Assembly: GCA_020746105.1 (NCBI GenBank)
Contig: CM036618.1
Coordinates: forward strand, 44,670,014 to 44,734,013
Source: Trogon surrucura
Lineage: Eukaryota > Chordata > Aves > Trogoniformes > Trogonidae
Direction of reading: 5' to 3'
Length of the DNA stretch: 64,000 bases
The position numbers were made by a program, and so were the translations under genes. Below are positions 33,401 to 47,400 of the stretch, in pieces. The notes below the pieces were generated by a model. That model was not told the origin of the DNA. It searched no databases and saw only the letters and a list, made by a program, of their open reading frames with translations. Every line of letters begins with the position of its first letter. The first letter of the stretch is position 1.

Positions 33401-36400
33401 CAATATATATGGGGCTGCCAAAAGTATACAGCAGAATCTGTTTCCCTGAGGTAATTAATACTTAAAATTGGAAACTAATGTCAACATATATAATATGGGA
33501 TTAAGTAGTAAAGTTCATCTCTTTCTATGACTATTTGGGCCCTAATCCTTTAAAATGTGCAAAATGACCATATAATTCAACAGAATCTAGAAAACAAAAC
33601 AAAACAAAACAAAGAAAATAGAAATAAAGGTATATGCCAAAGTTATCCAGACAAAAATGTGCTTCCTGAGGCCATGAGGACAAAAAAAAAAAGCTATATT
33701 AAAACCAGGAATTTTTATCTCTATACGAAAGTGAAGAACATTATCCACATCGTCCATTCTTAATGATCATAGTGTTCTTTCAACGATATGTGGGCTAGAT
33801 AATGATTTTAAAGACTGAATCATTATTTTGCTTGTGGCCATAGACAGGACTGGTCAAAAAAAACCCAATTATTTTGCTTTTTTTACATAAAAAAAAGAAT
33901 CATAAGGAAATTCCTACAAAACTTCGATTCTTCCGTGACTTACAAGTAAAACAGTCTTACTGACTTCAATCTGAAGACATATTTGTGTAGTAAGAAGTAC
34001 ATAAATAATCCATTAGGTCTAAATTTTTTTCTGTTTTTTTTGGTAGCACTCTTAGGCTTTTTATATAATTGTTGACAGTAGTTCAATTTCTCTCTAATTT
34101 CTTCTTCACTAAAAATAGTTAAAAAAAAAGGCTTAAAAGATCCGTGTCCTACAGACCAAAGAACCTGTTTACCTTTGTTCTCCAGAGCACCTTGGAATTT
34201 TCTTTTGCTGTAAATGCTTCAAGAGTTTTATTTGTACCAATTCCGTAGTGATTATTCAGCTACAAATCTGATTAATAAATAAGAGTTTAAAATTTCCTCT
34301 ACTATAACCTGTGAGAGCTCAGTGAAGATCTCTTCCTGGGGGTTGTGGAGAACATTTTCTTCATCAGGCTAAGATAGTATGACTTTCTAAATTACCAATT
34401 ACAACTTGCATTTTATTCCTATTTTAATGTTATTTCATATTTTTGTCCTGTAGACTGTGGATTATGCATTCTGAAAAGACCAACTACTCCTGGGACTGTT
34501 GTTCTGAAGACTTCCATAATTTCATTTTTTATATCTAGCAATAGTTCTCATGCCATTTAATATATGTAATCTCTTGCATTTTTGTGAGAAATTATGCTTG
34601 AATTACTCAACAAAAACTCCTGCCACTTTTCTCCCGCTTTCTTAGTTCCTGGGGAGAGGGGGAAACAGACAGAAAGCATGTACACTTTTCTTGTTGGTGC
34701 TGTTACTAACAGAGGAATTACCTAACCATTTAAATAAATGTAAGTAATTTTTTAAAAAGTATTTTAAGTTCCTTTTACAGTCACTTAAGAGAAACTGTCA
34801 CTGCTGGAGCAGAATTCGTGTCACCTCTTCCAGACAACTGGTTTAGCTGAGCCATCCTGGTCTGGTGACTATTTCTCCCTATTGATTATAAGAGGAATAT
34901 AGGCTGGTTAACTCAGCTGTAGGTGTTTAAAAGTTCAGTTAAGTAAGACTAAAACAACTCAGACTACACACATTTAATCTTAAGAGCTTCATTTTCCGTG
35001 GCATCCTTTGGTGTAATCTTACTCAGATATATAAATATTTAATAGAAATTATCATATGTGGGAGAAAAGACTAAGGCACATAATTATGTAGCTCATCAGT
35101 GTTCCAAGTGGGTCAGCCATAACACCCACCACTGTAAAATGGAAAACCTCAAAAAAGGGAGGAAAAAAAATCCAAATCAGATTGTCATAGAATGCGCAGC
35201 TACAAAAATGTGTCTGTTTATCAAAATAAAAGAAGTTTGAAATAGAACTGATCAAATACAGAAAGATTTTTGCTAAGTGCTGAAACAGTTGGAAAAGTAT
35301 TTTTTCCTCCCAAGTCCTACTTTTAACTTCCTTTGATACAAGGTGGCACAAAGTCAAGAAAGAACTTGAAACAAGCTTCACATTAATATTTGAAAAAGGG
35401 CACCCAATGTGTTTGATGTGGCGCCCTTCATGCAAATCATGCAGTCTGAGAGAAATCCCAATAGGAAATACGATTCTTTCTTCTTAAAGCTCACTTTTTT
35501 TTCCTGTTGATAATAATGAACTTTTCACACTCCCATTGCAACCCCCCTAAGCTATACAGAAATGAAGTTATTACTCAGTAGGTGCTGCCTATTTGGGTAG
35601 GATTTTTTGTAGCTTTTTGTCAATTTTTTTTGTTGTTGAAAGCACAATCTCAGTTTAACACATATTTTGTACTTACTTTTCCCAGACTTCTGAACAATAA
35701 ACCCCAGATGCTTTATCAAAACAACAAAACACCTGCTCTTTCCTAGGATTTTTAAATGTGAGGCTGAATATATGTGATCAAAAAGTCATGATGATGCTGT
35801 AACATCAAGTATTTATTTGAGCAGGGGGGTGTCTAGATGTAGCTGAGAGTATAGAATTTGCAGTGGTAACTGTGATTTTTTAATTTTCAGTTAATTATGC
35901 TAATAACACCAAGTTACACTCTCCAGAATTCTCCAGACATTACCACTTAAAGGGTAGAGGTCAAAATAATAATGATCCATCCAAAATCCAGAACAGTGTG
36001 GGTAGCAGCATTGGTCACATTCCCTCCCTTTACTCTTGTTGTGCATACTTCATTCCTATGTATAGCAACTAATGTATCTAACACATTACACCACCCACAC
36101 ACTTACTAACACTTTCTAAAGGCACAAGAACATTTCTCTACAATTAATTTCCAGATTACATTTTGAAAAAAGTCACAGATTTATTCTGGACATTGTTGAA
36201 AGCAGAACCTAAAAAGGGTCAGCTCCTCCAGTAGACCCTAAGGTAAAAGAAGCTCTTAGGATATCCCCAGTGCAGTCTTCACATTGAAACATAAATATGA
36301 GTAGGAAAAACCCCAGATATTCAATGATAATAATATTTTTATTACTGATATAATTACTATATGGTGAGATATTGGCATTCAGGACACAAACTATTAAGAT

Positions 36401-36499
36401 CATCTAGGAGATAGATGCATTCAGAAGAAGGTTTAGTTTAGTGGCTTTTTATTTTACTTTCTGACAAGAAGTTTGCATGATCACAGGCCTTGCTCCTCA
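30411..36499. other. AT-rich region without recognisable gene
   Basis: The longest frame (127 codons, 35052-35435, minus) is rich in Phe, Leu, Ile and Ser and looks like chance translation. An AAAAC run lies near 33595-33615. Nothing else is recognised. Confidence 0.55.
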
Positions 36500-36719
36500 T
36501 GTGAAAATTCAGCTACAGTGATATCTGTTGGAGGTACAACACAGCAGCAATCCAAAAGTTTTCTGGAGCTTATTGATTCCAACTTCTTGCTACATATGAA
36601 CCAAGGTTCCTTGAGGCAACATGCTGTGCTGTACCTTGTATTTAGAAACAGAGAACGATTTCTCAGGGCAGGGCAAAACCTTGGATGCAGTGACCATGAG
36701 ATGGTGGAGTTCAAGATCC
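36500..36719 (+). mobile_element. CR1 LINE fragment, endonuclease end
   Basis: The plus-strand translation contains SKSFLELIDSNFLL and, near the end, LGCSDHEMVEFKIL, a recognisable end of the CR1 apurinic-like endonuclease domain (the SDH motif). The frame is otherwise eroded. It is probably the 5' part of the same old insertion that resumes at 37066. Confidence 0.75.
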
Positions 36720-36778
36720 TTACTAGACCAGTTTGCTCAAAACCCCATCCAGCCTGGCCTTCAACACTTCCAGTGAGG
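36720..36778 (-). mobile_element. CR1 3' fragment in opposite orientation
   Basis: The plus strand here reads CTAGACCAGTTTGCTC, then CATCCAGCCTGGCCTTCAAC, which is antisense CR1 3' region as seen at 30.09 kb and 63.88 kb. It lies between two sense CR1 pieces, so it is a nested insertion or a rearrangement scar. The octamer tail is absent. Confidence 0.65.
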
Positions 36779-37065
36779 GTCTTTGCAGCCCCTTGGAGCC
36801 TGACCTGCTCCTGATGCTGGTTGCTAAGCCAGCAGGCTGCTTGGGGTTAAGTTTAAGAGTCAGTGTGATCTCCAGGCAGACCTCTGAGAGCAGTGGGAAA
36901 GTTTGGAAAAAGTAAGACATTGTTGGTGTAAGTTTCATGTTAGGGCATATATAAACAAAGTGGGTATACTTAAGTCATGGAATTTAATAGGATAAGTGCT
37001 GAGGTAGCTGGACAATGTTATTTTGAGGTCACTGTTGATTATCCTTGAAATGTTATTATAATTAG

Positions 37066-38410
37066 GGGAGATTCCTTATTCAAGAAGGGCACGAAGGAAA
37101 ATTCAGAAAACTACACATTGATTAGCTTCACCTTGATCTCTTAGACAATAATAGAACAACAGCAGTTGCTCTAGTTGATAGTCCTGGAAATAATTTCCAA
37201 ATATATAAAGAGCAGAAAGATCATTGGGAGTAGTCAGCATGGATTTATGAAGGGGAACTCATGCTTGACCAAACTGATAGACTCCTACAGTGAAATGACA
37301 GCCTTGGTAGATGAGGGGAGAGCAGTGAATAGTTGGTCTTGACTTTTGACTAAGGTTTTTGAAGTTTTCTCCTACAAAATCCTTATAGACATAGACTGAT
37401 GAAATACAGGATAGATAAAAGGACAGTAAGCTAAAGTGACATCTATATCCTGAGGTTCGATTTCTTGTGACCAGTGGCATGAAGTCTAGCTGGAGGCCAG
37501 TGACTAGTAGTATACCCCAGGTTGATAATTAGATCATTACTCTTTAACTTGTTCATTAATGACCTGGATCATGGAGAGAGGATACACTCAGTAAGTTTGC
37601 AGATGATAAAAAAACTGATAGGAGTCATTGATACATCAGATGGTTGCTCTCAGGGAGCTCAACAGACTGGAGAACTGAGAAGATGGGAATCTCATGAACT
37701 TCAACAAGGAGAAAAGTAAAGCTCTGCAACTGGGGACAAACAATGCCATGCACCAGTATATGCTGTGTGCTGGCTGGTCAGAGAGCAACTTGTCAAAGAA
37801 GGACCTGGGGATCCTGGTAGATGACAAGCTGACCATGAGCCAGCAACGTATCCCCAACAGCAAAAAGCTCAGGAATATTCTTGGCTGCACTAGGAAGATA
37901 ACTGACAGCAGATCAAGGGAGATGATCCTTCCTCTTTGCTCAGTTCTAGTGAGAAATGTGTGAAGTGGTGAGTCCGAGTCTGTGACACTGAAACAGGAAG
38001 GACATGGTCAAAAGAGACATAAAGATGTTTAGGGAACTAACCTACGTGACACATAAAGAGAGGTTGAGAGAGCTGGGACTGTTCAGTCTGAAGAAGAAAA
38101 GGCTGAGGGCAGATCTGATCACTATGTATAAATACCTGATGGAAGAGGAGTAGAGTAGATGAAGCCAGGCTCTTCTCATTGGTGTCCAATGATAGGATGA
38201 GAGAAACAAAAAATGGAATACAGGAAAGAAAAAAATTTCTTTTTTTTTCCTTATAAGGATGATCAAAATCCTGGTGAGCTAATTTTGCTTTGACCGGGGG
38301 AGATTGAGGAGCGGAGGAGAAAGGGAAGGGGGAGGGAAAGGGTTTGAACAAGGCGATCTGCAAAGACCCCTTCCTATCTCAATTGTACCCTGATTCTGCA
38401 ATCCTGTAAC
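37066..38410 (+). mobile_element. CR1 LINE, old RT-to-3' end segment
   Basis: Plus-strand landmarks in order: FKKGTKENSENY near 37080 (fingers of RT), a decayed DDLDHG-like stretch near 37557, SLQMIKK in place of the FADD core near 37600, LGILVDDKLTMSQQ near 37806, [20 protein letters not shown]-like sequence near 38070, and a worn 3' end near 38350-38410. Many stops and frameshifts are present. It looks like one copy with the piece at 36500-36719, the part between having been lost or replaced. Confidence 0.85.
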
Positions 38411-41400
38411 AGTATCCACAGCGTTCTTAGCCTGATGTCTGTATTAGACTCAATCATCCCTTTTGTCCTGCATTGACCTGACCGTGAAACCTACAGACAA
38501 GTTTTGTTGTGTAAATTTTTCTCTAACAAAGAAAAGCAGTCTGGCTCTCTTCAAAAAAGCATTTGGTCCCACTGGCTTGTTTAGCAGCAGCCAGAAATTT
38601 TCACACCCCTCCCTCTTCTTTAATCTGCAATCTGTTTTTTGGTGATGTCCTAACTAACAAAAAAATCCTTCATCCCTTTATCCCTCAGTCTGGTGAGTGT
38701 TTAGGACAACTTCGGTTGTACGAGTTCCCTGTTTGGTTAAAACCAATTAAAGTAAAGTATGGACTGATTCAGAGAAGGATACTCAAGGGTAAAAATGAGT
38801 GTTTAAGGGAATGGAGCAGAACAGGAAGTAATTAGACCGGAAAAATAAAAATGATGAAAAATATGAAAAAAAATAGGAGAGAGAACAAGATTCATGAGTG
38901 TGTAGAGAAGACGTAATAGAAAAGGGGTGAAAGGAAGGATAAGAAAGGAAAGGAAAGGAAATAACAGTACCTGGGAAAACTGGCATGGGAGGATATAGAA
39001 GAAAAATACAATAAATAAAAGCTTTCTGTTTCTTGCATCTCTCTCTGTTTCTTTACTTCTCGTCAGTGGAAACATGGAACAAAACCAGAAGAATAAGAAA
39101 ATAGAAAATGAAGAAGGGACAAATGGAAAAAATCTTCCAAATTCTTAAATCCCTTTTGTTTAAAAATAGACTGAAATGTGGAATTATCCCCATTATTTGT
39201 GCTAAATATATTACACTCAGTAATGTTTCAGAAAGAAAAGTCCAGTAATAAAAACTGTAATTAAGATATTTACTGAGATTGTTACATACTATGGACGGAA
39301 AAGTGTAGAAGGGCCTCAGGCAGGAATGCAAGCAACTGTATCTTCTTCTACAACTGTGGCTGGCACCCTAAGGGAGGCAATTGTTGTGTGGGCTCTTCAA
39401 CAATCAAGGACTGTCAATTGCACCATCAGGGACTATCAGCTGTAGCAGGTACCCTGGAGAAAGCACAGATTAGCAGAGACTAGCAGATGCCAGTTAAGAA
39501 GGACTCCACAAAGAAGACAAACAGGTTAAGATATGGAAAGTTCACTAAAAGACAGCTCTCCATCAGTCACAAGGGATCATCAAAGACCACCGAAGACCTC
39601 CAGGGAAGCTTCTCAGAGATCCAGGCTCCATGCGTAACAACTATGTATATAGGATAATTAGTTCCATAAAATAGAATGAATATCTACAATCTTTCCAGAA
39701 AAACTGATGCCTAAGCGTGTAACATGGGAATATAAACTTGGACAGGAGCCAGATACAGTATGCATGATAGGTGGAACCATCCACCATGCATCCAGAGCTG
39801 TAATGAAGAAATGCCTGCTTTCTAATGCTAAATTGAGTGTTAGAGAATTCTTCATTGACCAGAGTTTCAGTAACAAGGTCATTGTTAATCTTAGAATTAT
39901 GAAACTGAGAAATATGTTGAAGTAAAATGAAATGAAGGAAAAGGTAAAACTAAAGTGCAGTAATGTCCATGACCTTTTAAATTAATTTCAATTACATCAT
40001 GTTCTATTTGTTATGTTTTTGTGAATGAGAATACAACCATGTATAACCTTATAAATGCATTAATAATCACAAAATTTTAACTGTAAGATACAAAATGAAT
40101 GCTTCCGATAAGCATTCTATTTTTAGTTCATTCAATCAGATTCTAATTTTTAAAAACCTTTGAACTTCATGCTAATTTTATACTTGCAAACATCAGTTTG
40201 GTCTATTTCCTTTTCTCATATAGGTTTAATATTGAGTTATCAAATCAATAAAACAAATCAATAAATGAAAAGTCACTATGAGATATTGTTGCGCAAATAC
40301 AATTAGTCTTTATTCTCACATCTACTAGGAGTATTTAATTTATATTGTATTATTATAGAATCAAAGGACCCCTAACACACCCCTAATGGCAAACCTTACT
40401 CTGCACCCAGTTTCAACCTTAATGGGAAACATGAAACTGAAATTTAGCTCGCTGTTCATGGAAACTTTCACGTAAATAAGCATGAAGATGTTATCATCAG
40501 GAAATGTAAAACTCGGCCCTATTGAAATCAACGATTATAATTTTACTTCAAAAAAGGAAATTATTTTAAAGTTTCTGATATGATCCATGTAAACTGTGTT
40601 TGAAGGACCTAGTTAAGTTGCTTTGTCTTTTATTTCTGGGACACAGATGTAGGATACCCATCAACGACCTAGGAGAGATTTTGGACATCAGGAACTGAAT
40701 TTTGTCTTCTGGGGCTATTAAGAACTGACTAAAGTAAGATTCTGCAGAGGAGAGAAACCCACAGGGTTTCTCTTTTTTGAGGAACATTAGTTCTTCCCTA
40801 CTCCCCCCACTGTTTTTTGTTTTTTTTTTTAAATATCCTTATCCTGGTTCCTCCTTTGAACAACAGACTGAAGCATTGGACTGCAAGGAGCTTGCCACAA
40901 GCTGAAATAACACACCTAATATTCAAATTTTAACATAGCTTCACTTAAACATCTTTAAACTAAAGAAGATGAAACATTGTGTTTCTGAAACACAGTGACT
41001 TCAGCATCCAGTACATACACACATGTTGTAAGACTGGGAAAAAAAGAACACTGTCATCCAAAAAGGAAGACTTAGTAATTCAAATAGAAAGTTCTGTTTT
41101 GAGGATACTTCCACTCATGTAAAACTTTTCATGTAGAAGATGAATATTTCAACATATAAAACCAAAAAAAAGTAACATAAGCTTTTTATAAAACTTAGTA
41201 TTTTAGAAACATGGAAGTATGTAAATAACATGCTCAATGAATGTTCAGAGTTCTCACATAGATGCACATAGTTACATTGCTTCTGCTATATATTTTCTTT
41301 CCCTCTGTTGGCACAACTAATTATCCAAAGCAGCGTGAATTGAGTATTACAATTAAACAGACAATTTTAAAATTGCTTTTTGACAAACTGGAGATTAACA

Positions 41401-44400
41401 TGTCTTTTTCCTGATTATTTGCACTAATGGAGATTGAGGACCTGAATGTTCACACACAGTGAAAACAAGCGAGAGAGAGATATCAGGGGCATGACTGAAC
41501 AAAATATTCTTATGAAATCTGAGTCTGGAGAGGAGATGGGGATAGAAAGTAAAAAGATGATTCTGTCATTTGCTCAGCTGTAGAAACAGAATCACTGTCA
41601 AAAACACATGTACAGACTAAAGGATGTGCAGCAAATCTTAGCTTTGATCTGGATTGAACAGACACCTCTTTGCTTAAGATTGGCATTGAAACTGAAACAC
41701 AAGGTTGTGAATTCTCCTTGCACTACATAGTTTGAGCAAGTAATAAAAGCACACATGGGAGGGAGACTTTTTAAAGAAAAAAAAAAAGGAGTATTAGTAG
41801 AAATCACATCTTGAAGAAAGTTTCCAAACAAGCTTGTTTTTTAATTTAGTTTAGTTGAAGATTGCCAAACACTGAAGTTTTTAAAAAGTTACCAAGAAAT
41901 ATTGGACATTCTCTCATCAAGAAAATATGTATATGTTGACCTTTTTGTTTATTTCTCCTTTTTTGTCTCCTCTGACTCTTGTGAGATACAGAGGATGGTA
42001 TGGAAGCAATTGTCTCCATGGGGCCTGGAAAGGAGTGTGTGTTTGTAAAGAAAGACAAATTAGATCACTGGGGGACATCTCGGGAGAAAAAGTCTTTTGT
42101 CTGAAAGCTCTTATTTATTTATTCTGAGAATAAATGTTCAGAATTAAACATTCTCAAAGTGAGTAAAGGACCAATGCCTGTGCTTTCAGAAAAGAGAAAA
42201 GGAAGCAGTAATGCAAAGTCACATTTTTGGTATGTCAGCTTGAATCACTTGTTTTCATTTTTGTGAGAAATTTGTGGAAAAGATATTTATGGCACATCTA
42301 TGCTAAATATTAGTCAGGAACTAGGAAATAAGATATGCCTAGCTGGAGAAGATTTCTGATTTTGGGTCCAAGAAAATAAGCAGAATATTCCACTTTGATT
42401 TCAGTCTGTATACTGAAGTGTGGGGTTTTTTTCTTTATTTCCCTTGAACCTTATAATGTCGTTTCAGATCAAAGGGGAAAAAAAAAAAAAAGACGTTTAA
42501 AACAAAGTCCCTGGTTGCTTTACTGCCAGTAAAGACCAGGTGTGGTAAAAAACTATAAATTACTAGAAATGCCATATATTGCAATAAACATGGCTTAGTT
42601 ACTCTTCTTATCACTTTTTTCTCCCCTGGATTAAAATCAGAGATAAACATTTAGATTTCCATCTCCCAGAAGAGCACCCTAAAAATTACAGTATTGGCTA
42701 AGCCACCGTATATCTCTCACTCGCTCGCTCTCCCTTTTCATCTGTATTTGGGCATAAAGAATGCGATTTTTTTCCTTGCCACAGAAGGAAGTCAAGCAGG
42801 CACTCAGCGCATACTTCTGAACTTGCTCAGAAAAAAAAAGTGATGATGCTAGTCTTGGCTTTTATAACTGATAAGACATCTTGGATAAATATAATTGAAT
42901 AAAAAGTAAGAATGAACCTGAAAAAGAGAATAGGACTTACAAAAAGCACAAGAGTGCTTCACTGAGCTGTAGTAAAAGTGAGTTTTATGGAGTGGCTACT
43001 GCATGATCAAATCCTTCATCTACCAACCATTTTCTTATCAGGTCTGAGGATTAATCATCTCTTACTTTGTACTTGTGTGATGGAGTTTTCTGGATCAGGG
43101 AGAGGTGTTTTCCACCTCCCATTTGGGAGACTGAGCTCTGTACTTGTCTTTTTCCCTAGCCCTTCACACCGCCTCCATATTTTTCAATGAAAAGAAGCAT
43201 CTGGCCCAGAGTAGCTAAATCGTATGGTATGTCAGGGAGTTCTGCCAGCCTTGGCAGAAGGAGTCACATAACTCCAGCTGGTTGCAATGGCTTTCCTTGT
43301 CTAAGAGATATTTATTAGATAAAAATAAAAGATCCAATTGTAAACCCCAAACAAACTTAAATAACAGTTACAAAATGTATGACCATGAAACAGGTCTTCA
43401 GCAAAATGTTTATGGTTTTCATCTGCACTTAAAAAAAAAAAAAAAATCAACCGAAGGTGACTAGTTTGAAGCCTTCTTCATGAGGCATGATATCAGAGAC
43501 TTCTAAGAACCTATACTTTCTTCATCCCAGAGGATGATCTCGGCATTTTAAGGTGAAATTGTCCTTTAGTCTCTGAAGCTGATTAACTGGGGAACTTGGA
43601 GATGTAATACGAGGGAAGGGGTGCGTGTTGACACGTAAATTAACATGTTCTTCTATTTTATGCTTTTTAAAAACTGTTTCAAAACATGACTAACCATATA
43701 TTATCTCAAGCCTGGCTTGAAGCCAAGGAATGTAAAGAATAACATCCTTGCCTAAAATGCCTCATAAAAAAAAAAAAAGAAAACAAATAGGAGAAGAGTA
43801 CCATTTTCTCTGAACCAAAACCCAAAGATGACACCTGCCATTTAATCCGTGATTGTGTTGACGAAATTTAAAGTTCTTCACCTTTTTTTTCATGGAAGGT
43901 GATTGAGATAATCACCAAAACCATGCTCGTACACCAGAACTGGTGATAAAGAGACTTTTTTTTTTTTTTGTCATTTTTCTTCAAAACAGATTTGGGGGAT
44001 TTTTTGATTCTCAACAGCTATGGGCAAAAAAAAAATAAACCTGACTTAACTCTTTCCTTTTGACATTTACTGTAAAACAGTAAAGACACCCATGAATAAA
44101 CATGACAAGCCTCACTTTCATTTTTTTATTTGTGGCCAAGTACCAGTAGAGTCTGTATTCTGGCACTCAAGTACAGAAAGCGGGAGCCCCTGTGAGATGT
44201 GCGGCGGAAGCAGCAACAGGCTCGCATGTGATCTGTTTCTAGGGCAGATGCTGTCCTGCACCAGCAGCACACAGGACTGACTGGGGCGATGGGATGGGCC
44301 ACGACTGGTGAGCCCCCCCTAGAAGACCTTGACCCCCGCTGCACTCTGACAGTAGTCAATTGAATAAGGATGTTATGCAGATTTAAATCTGCTGTAGACT

Positions 44401-47400
44401 TCTTCATACCAACACTTTAAAAATATTATTTTGGTATGCATCAGATGAAAAGGCAATTGCAATGCATTTACCTGAGGCTTAACTTTGTACTAGAGCCTTC
44501 TATGTCTAGGAATAACAAGCTCTCATTTTTTTAAGAATTACATGAATGTATTACTTTACACTACGGGAACCTCAGAAGATGCATCTTATATACTATGTAT
44601 CCCCATACAGATAGGATTAGTTCTTGTGTAATATAAAACTAGTCTCTGAAATGAAAAAATGTTTTTTCCTTTGTATATGGCTTCAAGGTACCAAAGTCTG
44701 CTCTCTACCATCATCAACTTTCCTCCTTTCAGGCAGTAAAGGGTCAGTAATAGTGGAATAATGTTCTCTGAGAAAGAACATTACTGTTGTTAGAAGTAGA
44801 AGTGCTGAGGTACTGACAAACTGACTCCTGTTCTTACCTCAGTGGCTCCAAAGAATGTTTACCAATAAGATGATAGGTGCTTTATAAATATAAATAATGT
44901 AAATATATGTCTATACATAAATATCATGCAAAAGTATCCAAAATATCCATATGGTAGAGAAAATTCATGTTTTCCTGAACCTGAAACTTGTTTCATCTGT
45001 TTCGTTCCTGGGATGAGCGTTCAGGCTCTTGCTTCTGTTATCCGTAATAATTCAGTCAATCCTAGTTGTAATTGTAACAGCAGTTCAGCGTCTTTTTTTG
45101 AGTTGATGAGTCCTTCTCAGATGATTATTTCAAGCAGTCACGTTCTTAAAACATTCACAAAATTCAATCACAGAACAGGTTCACCAGAGTGTGATCAGTC
45201 ACGGTAGAAGTTGTGACCAAAGCAGGCAAGGTCAAAACTCACCTCAAGTAAAGGTGAACAGCATTTCATGGGAGCGAATGAGCTCTTTGTGGGACTGTGC
45301 TGTTCTGTGCATCGCTTCTGGGCAGGAATCTATTATTTGTTTGCCAGAGATCTCTCAGTGTGTAACGCTGAGAACACTTACAGCAAGCTACAAAATAAAT
45401 CAATAATAAGATAATCATGTTATTTAGAGGGCAATTTTTGTGTTTGAGGGTTTCCTCAGCAAATGGCAATAAGTACAGCAGTGTGAAAGATTACAAAAAC
45501 AACATCAGTCAGAGGAAAACTAGACATAAATGATACTGCACCAGTGTGGCAAGGACTAAGTTCACCCAAATTATAGGACAAACTGGAGATGAGGAGAAAG
45601 TATTACAATATACACCACATGATGAGGATTTAAATTTACTTATGACTCAACACATTGTTTGAAAGCCACCACTTTGCTTTTTATTTGGCAGAACCCCGCT
45701 TTCTTGGCATTTTCTGCCTTTTTCTGAGCCAAAATATGCTTATTTAAAAAATTGTGACAAATTAATCATATAGCACTAGTTCTGTGGCTGCATCAGCAAA
45801 CCGGGACTGCATGGAGGACCATGATTTTTTGTTCACTCAATGGCATGCAAATTATTTTCTATTTGTCTTTTGTATTTTTCATTTTCATGAAGTATATTCT
45901 CAAAATGCTAACAGTAAATATTCCCTGAATAGCATTTATATTAGAAGTAAGTGGAGAGTTAATAAATCAACTATAAGGTTCAGTTTTCAAGAAGGTAGTT
46001 TAGGTAACTAGCAATTGGGTAGATGGTTAATAAATTTACATGCATATACAAACACCGGGAGACAAAAAGTCATCTTGTGTTCCTGCAACATTCTAGTTTG
46101 GGAAGGACAAGGTGGAAGGGGAAGCAGGGGAAGGAAGGTCTTTGAGAGGAATCCTAATAGTTAAAATACCAACAGGCTTCCAAATTCGTTCAGGTACCAG
46201 CAGCAAATGATGTATTGATTTTGCTGTTAAACTGCACAGCTGTAACCAACACATTAGACATGGAAGATAAAAGCAATGACTAAAAGCACCTTATTTCATC
46301 TGTCACACCTGAGGCTCTGCCTTCTTCAGACCTTTAGTGTATTAGCACAGAAAATCAATTAGGTAAAGAGCTAAACAAATGAAGGGAAAATAAAAAAAGG
46401 CCTCATTCATAAAGAGTCAAGAATGTCAGTAAGCCCTGGAGACCTCAGCAAAGTGTGATACAGCTTCAAATAAACCACACCAACTTTTCTGAACTTTTAA
46501 AAAAAGTAATTAAGTACTGCTTACATACACCAATAAGTGTTTGTTAGTGCACATCTAACAAGTGACCAGTATTCACGAGCACAAGATTTCTTTTCACTGA
46601 AAAGAAAATGTGAAAATATACTCCTCAGTTTGTGTTACTTTGAATGTTTATGATTGTTGTCATCCTATTCAGTACCTAGAAATCAACTTTTTCTGAGCAA
46701 TATCGTACTACAGAGTATTGACACCCAGTACTTCATCGGGGTCAGGGACATAGTATTGAAGCTAAAAGCTGTGACAGAAAGCAGTTTATTCCTGCTTTAA
46801 TGAAGCAAAGTAAACCAACTCTAAACCAAAGACATAGTAAGCTTTTGGGCTGTAACTAAATATTTTTCATCAAGAGGGCACAGCAGATCACAAATTGATT
46901 TGTAGTGAATAGTAGTCCACAGTGATATACTAGAGATAACCAACTAGAGATTTATTGGTGAAGCAGGAGCTCAGATCTGGATTCAGTTGTGGAAACACAA
47001 GCAAATATGCACTTCTTTTCAATTTCTCATCTACAACACAAAGCATTTCAACCCTTAGTTCGGTCCTCCTCTGTCCACTGAGACTGCAAGCTCACTGAAC
47101 ATAATCTTTAAAGGCAGGATTTATTCGGTGCCAGTAACTAGTAAGACTGATTTGTGATTTCAAGTGGAGCTAAACAACCCTTGAATAAAGAATTATTAAA
47201 AAGGACATAACTAAACAAACCCTAAATTCAGAATTTAATGAGGTCCCATTATTGTTTTTCTCTTCTGGTGTATTTTTTTCCTATACGTAACTGCATATCT
47301 CAAGGTAACCTCTACATAATGTATGTATCTTTTCATCTGTGACAGCTGAAACAAACATACTTTTGTGAGGGGGGAAAAATGTTTTATTTTGTAAAGAATT

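Noticed and set aside
35052-35435. A 127-codon minus-strand gene
   Set aside because: Composition is Phe/Leu/Ile/Ser-rich with no domain pattern, and an opposite-strand frame overlaps. It is typical chance ORF material in AT-rich DNA.
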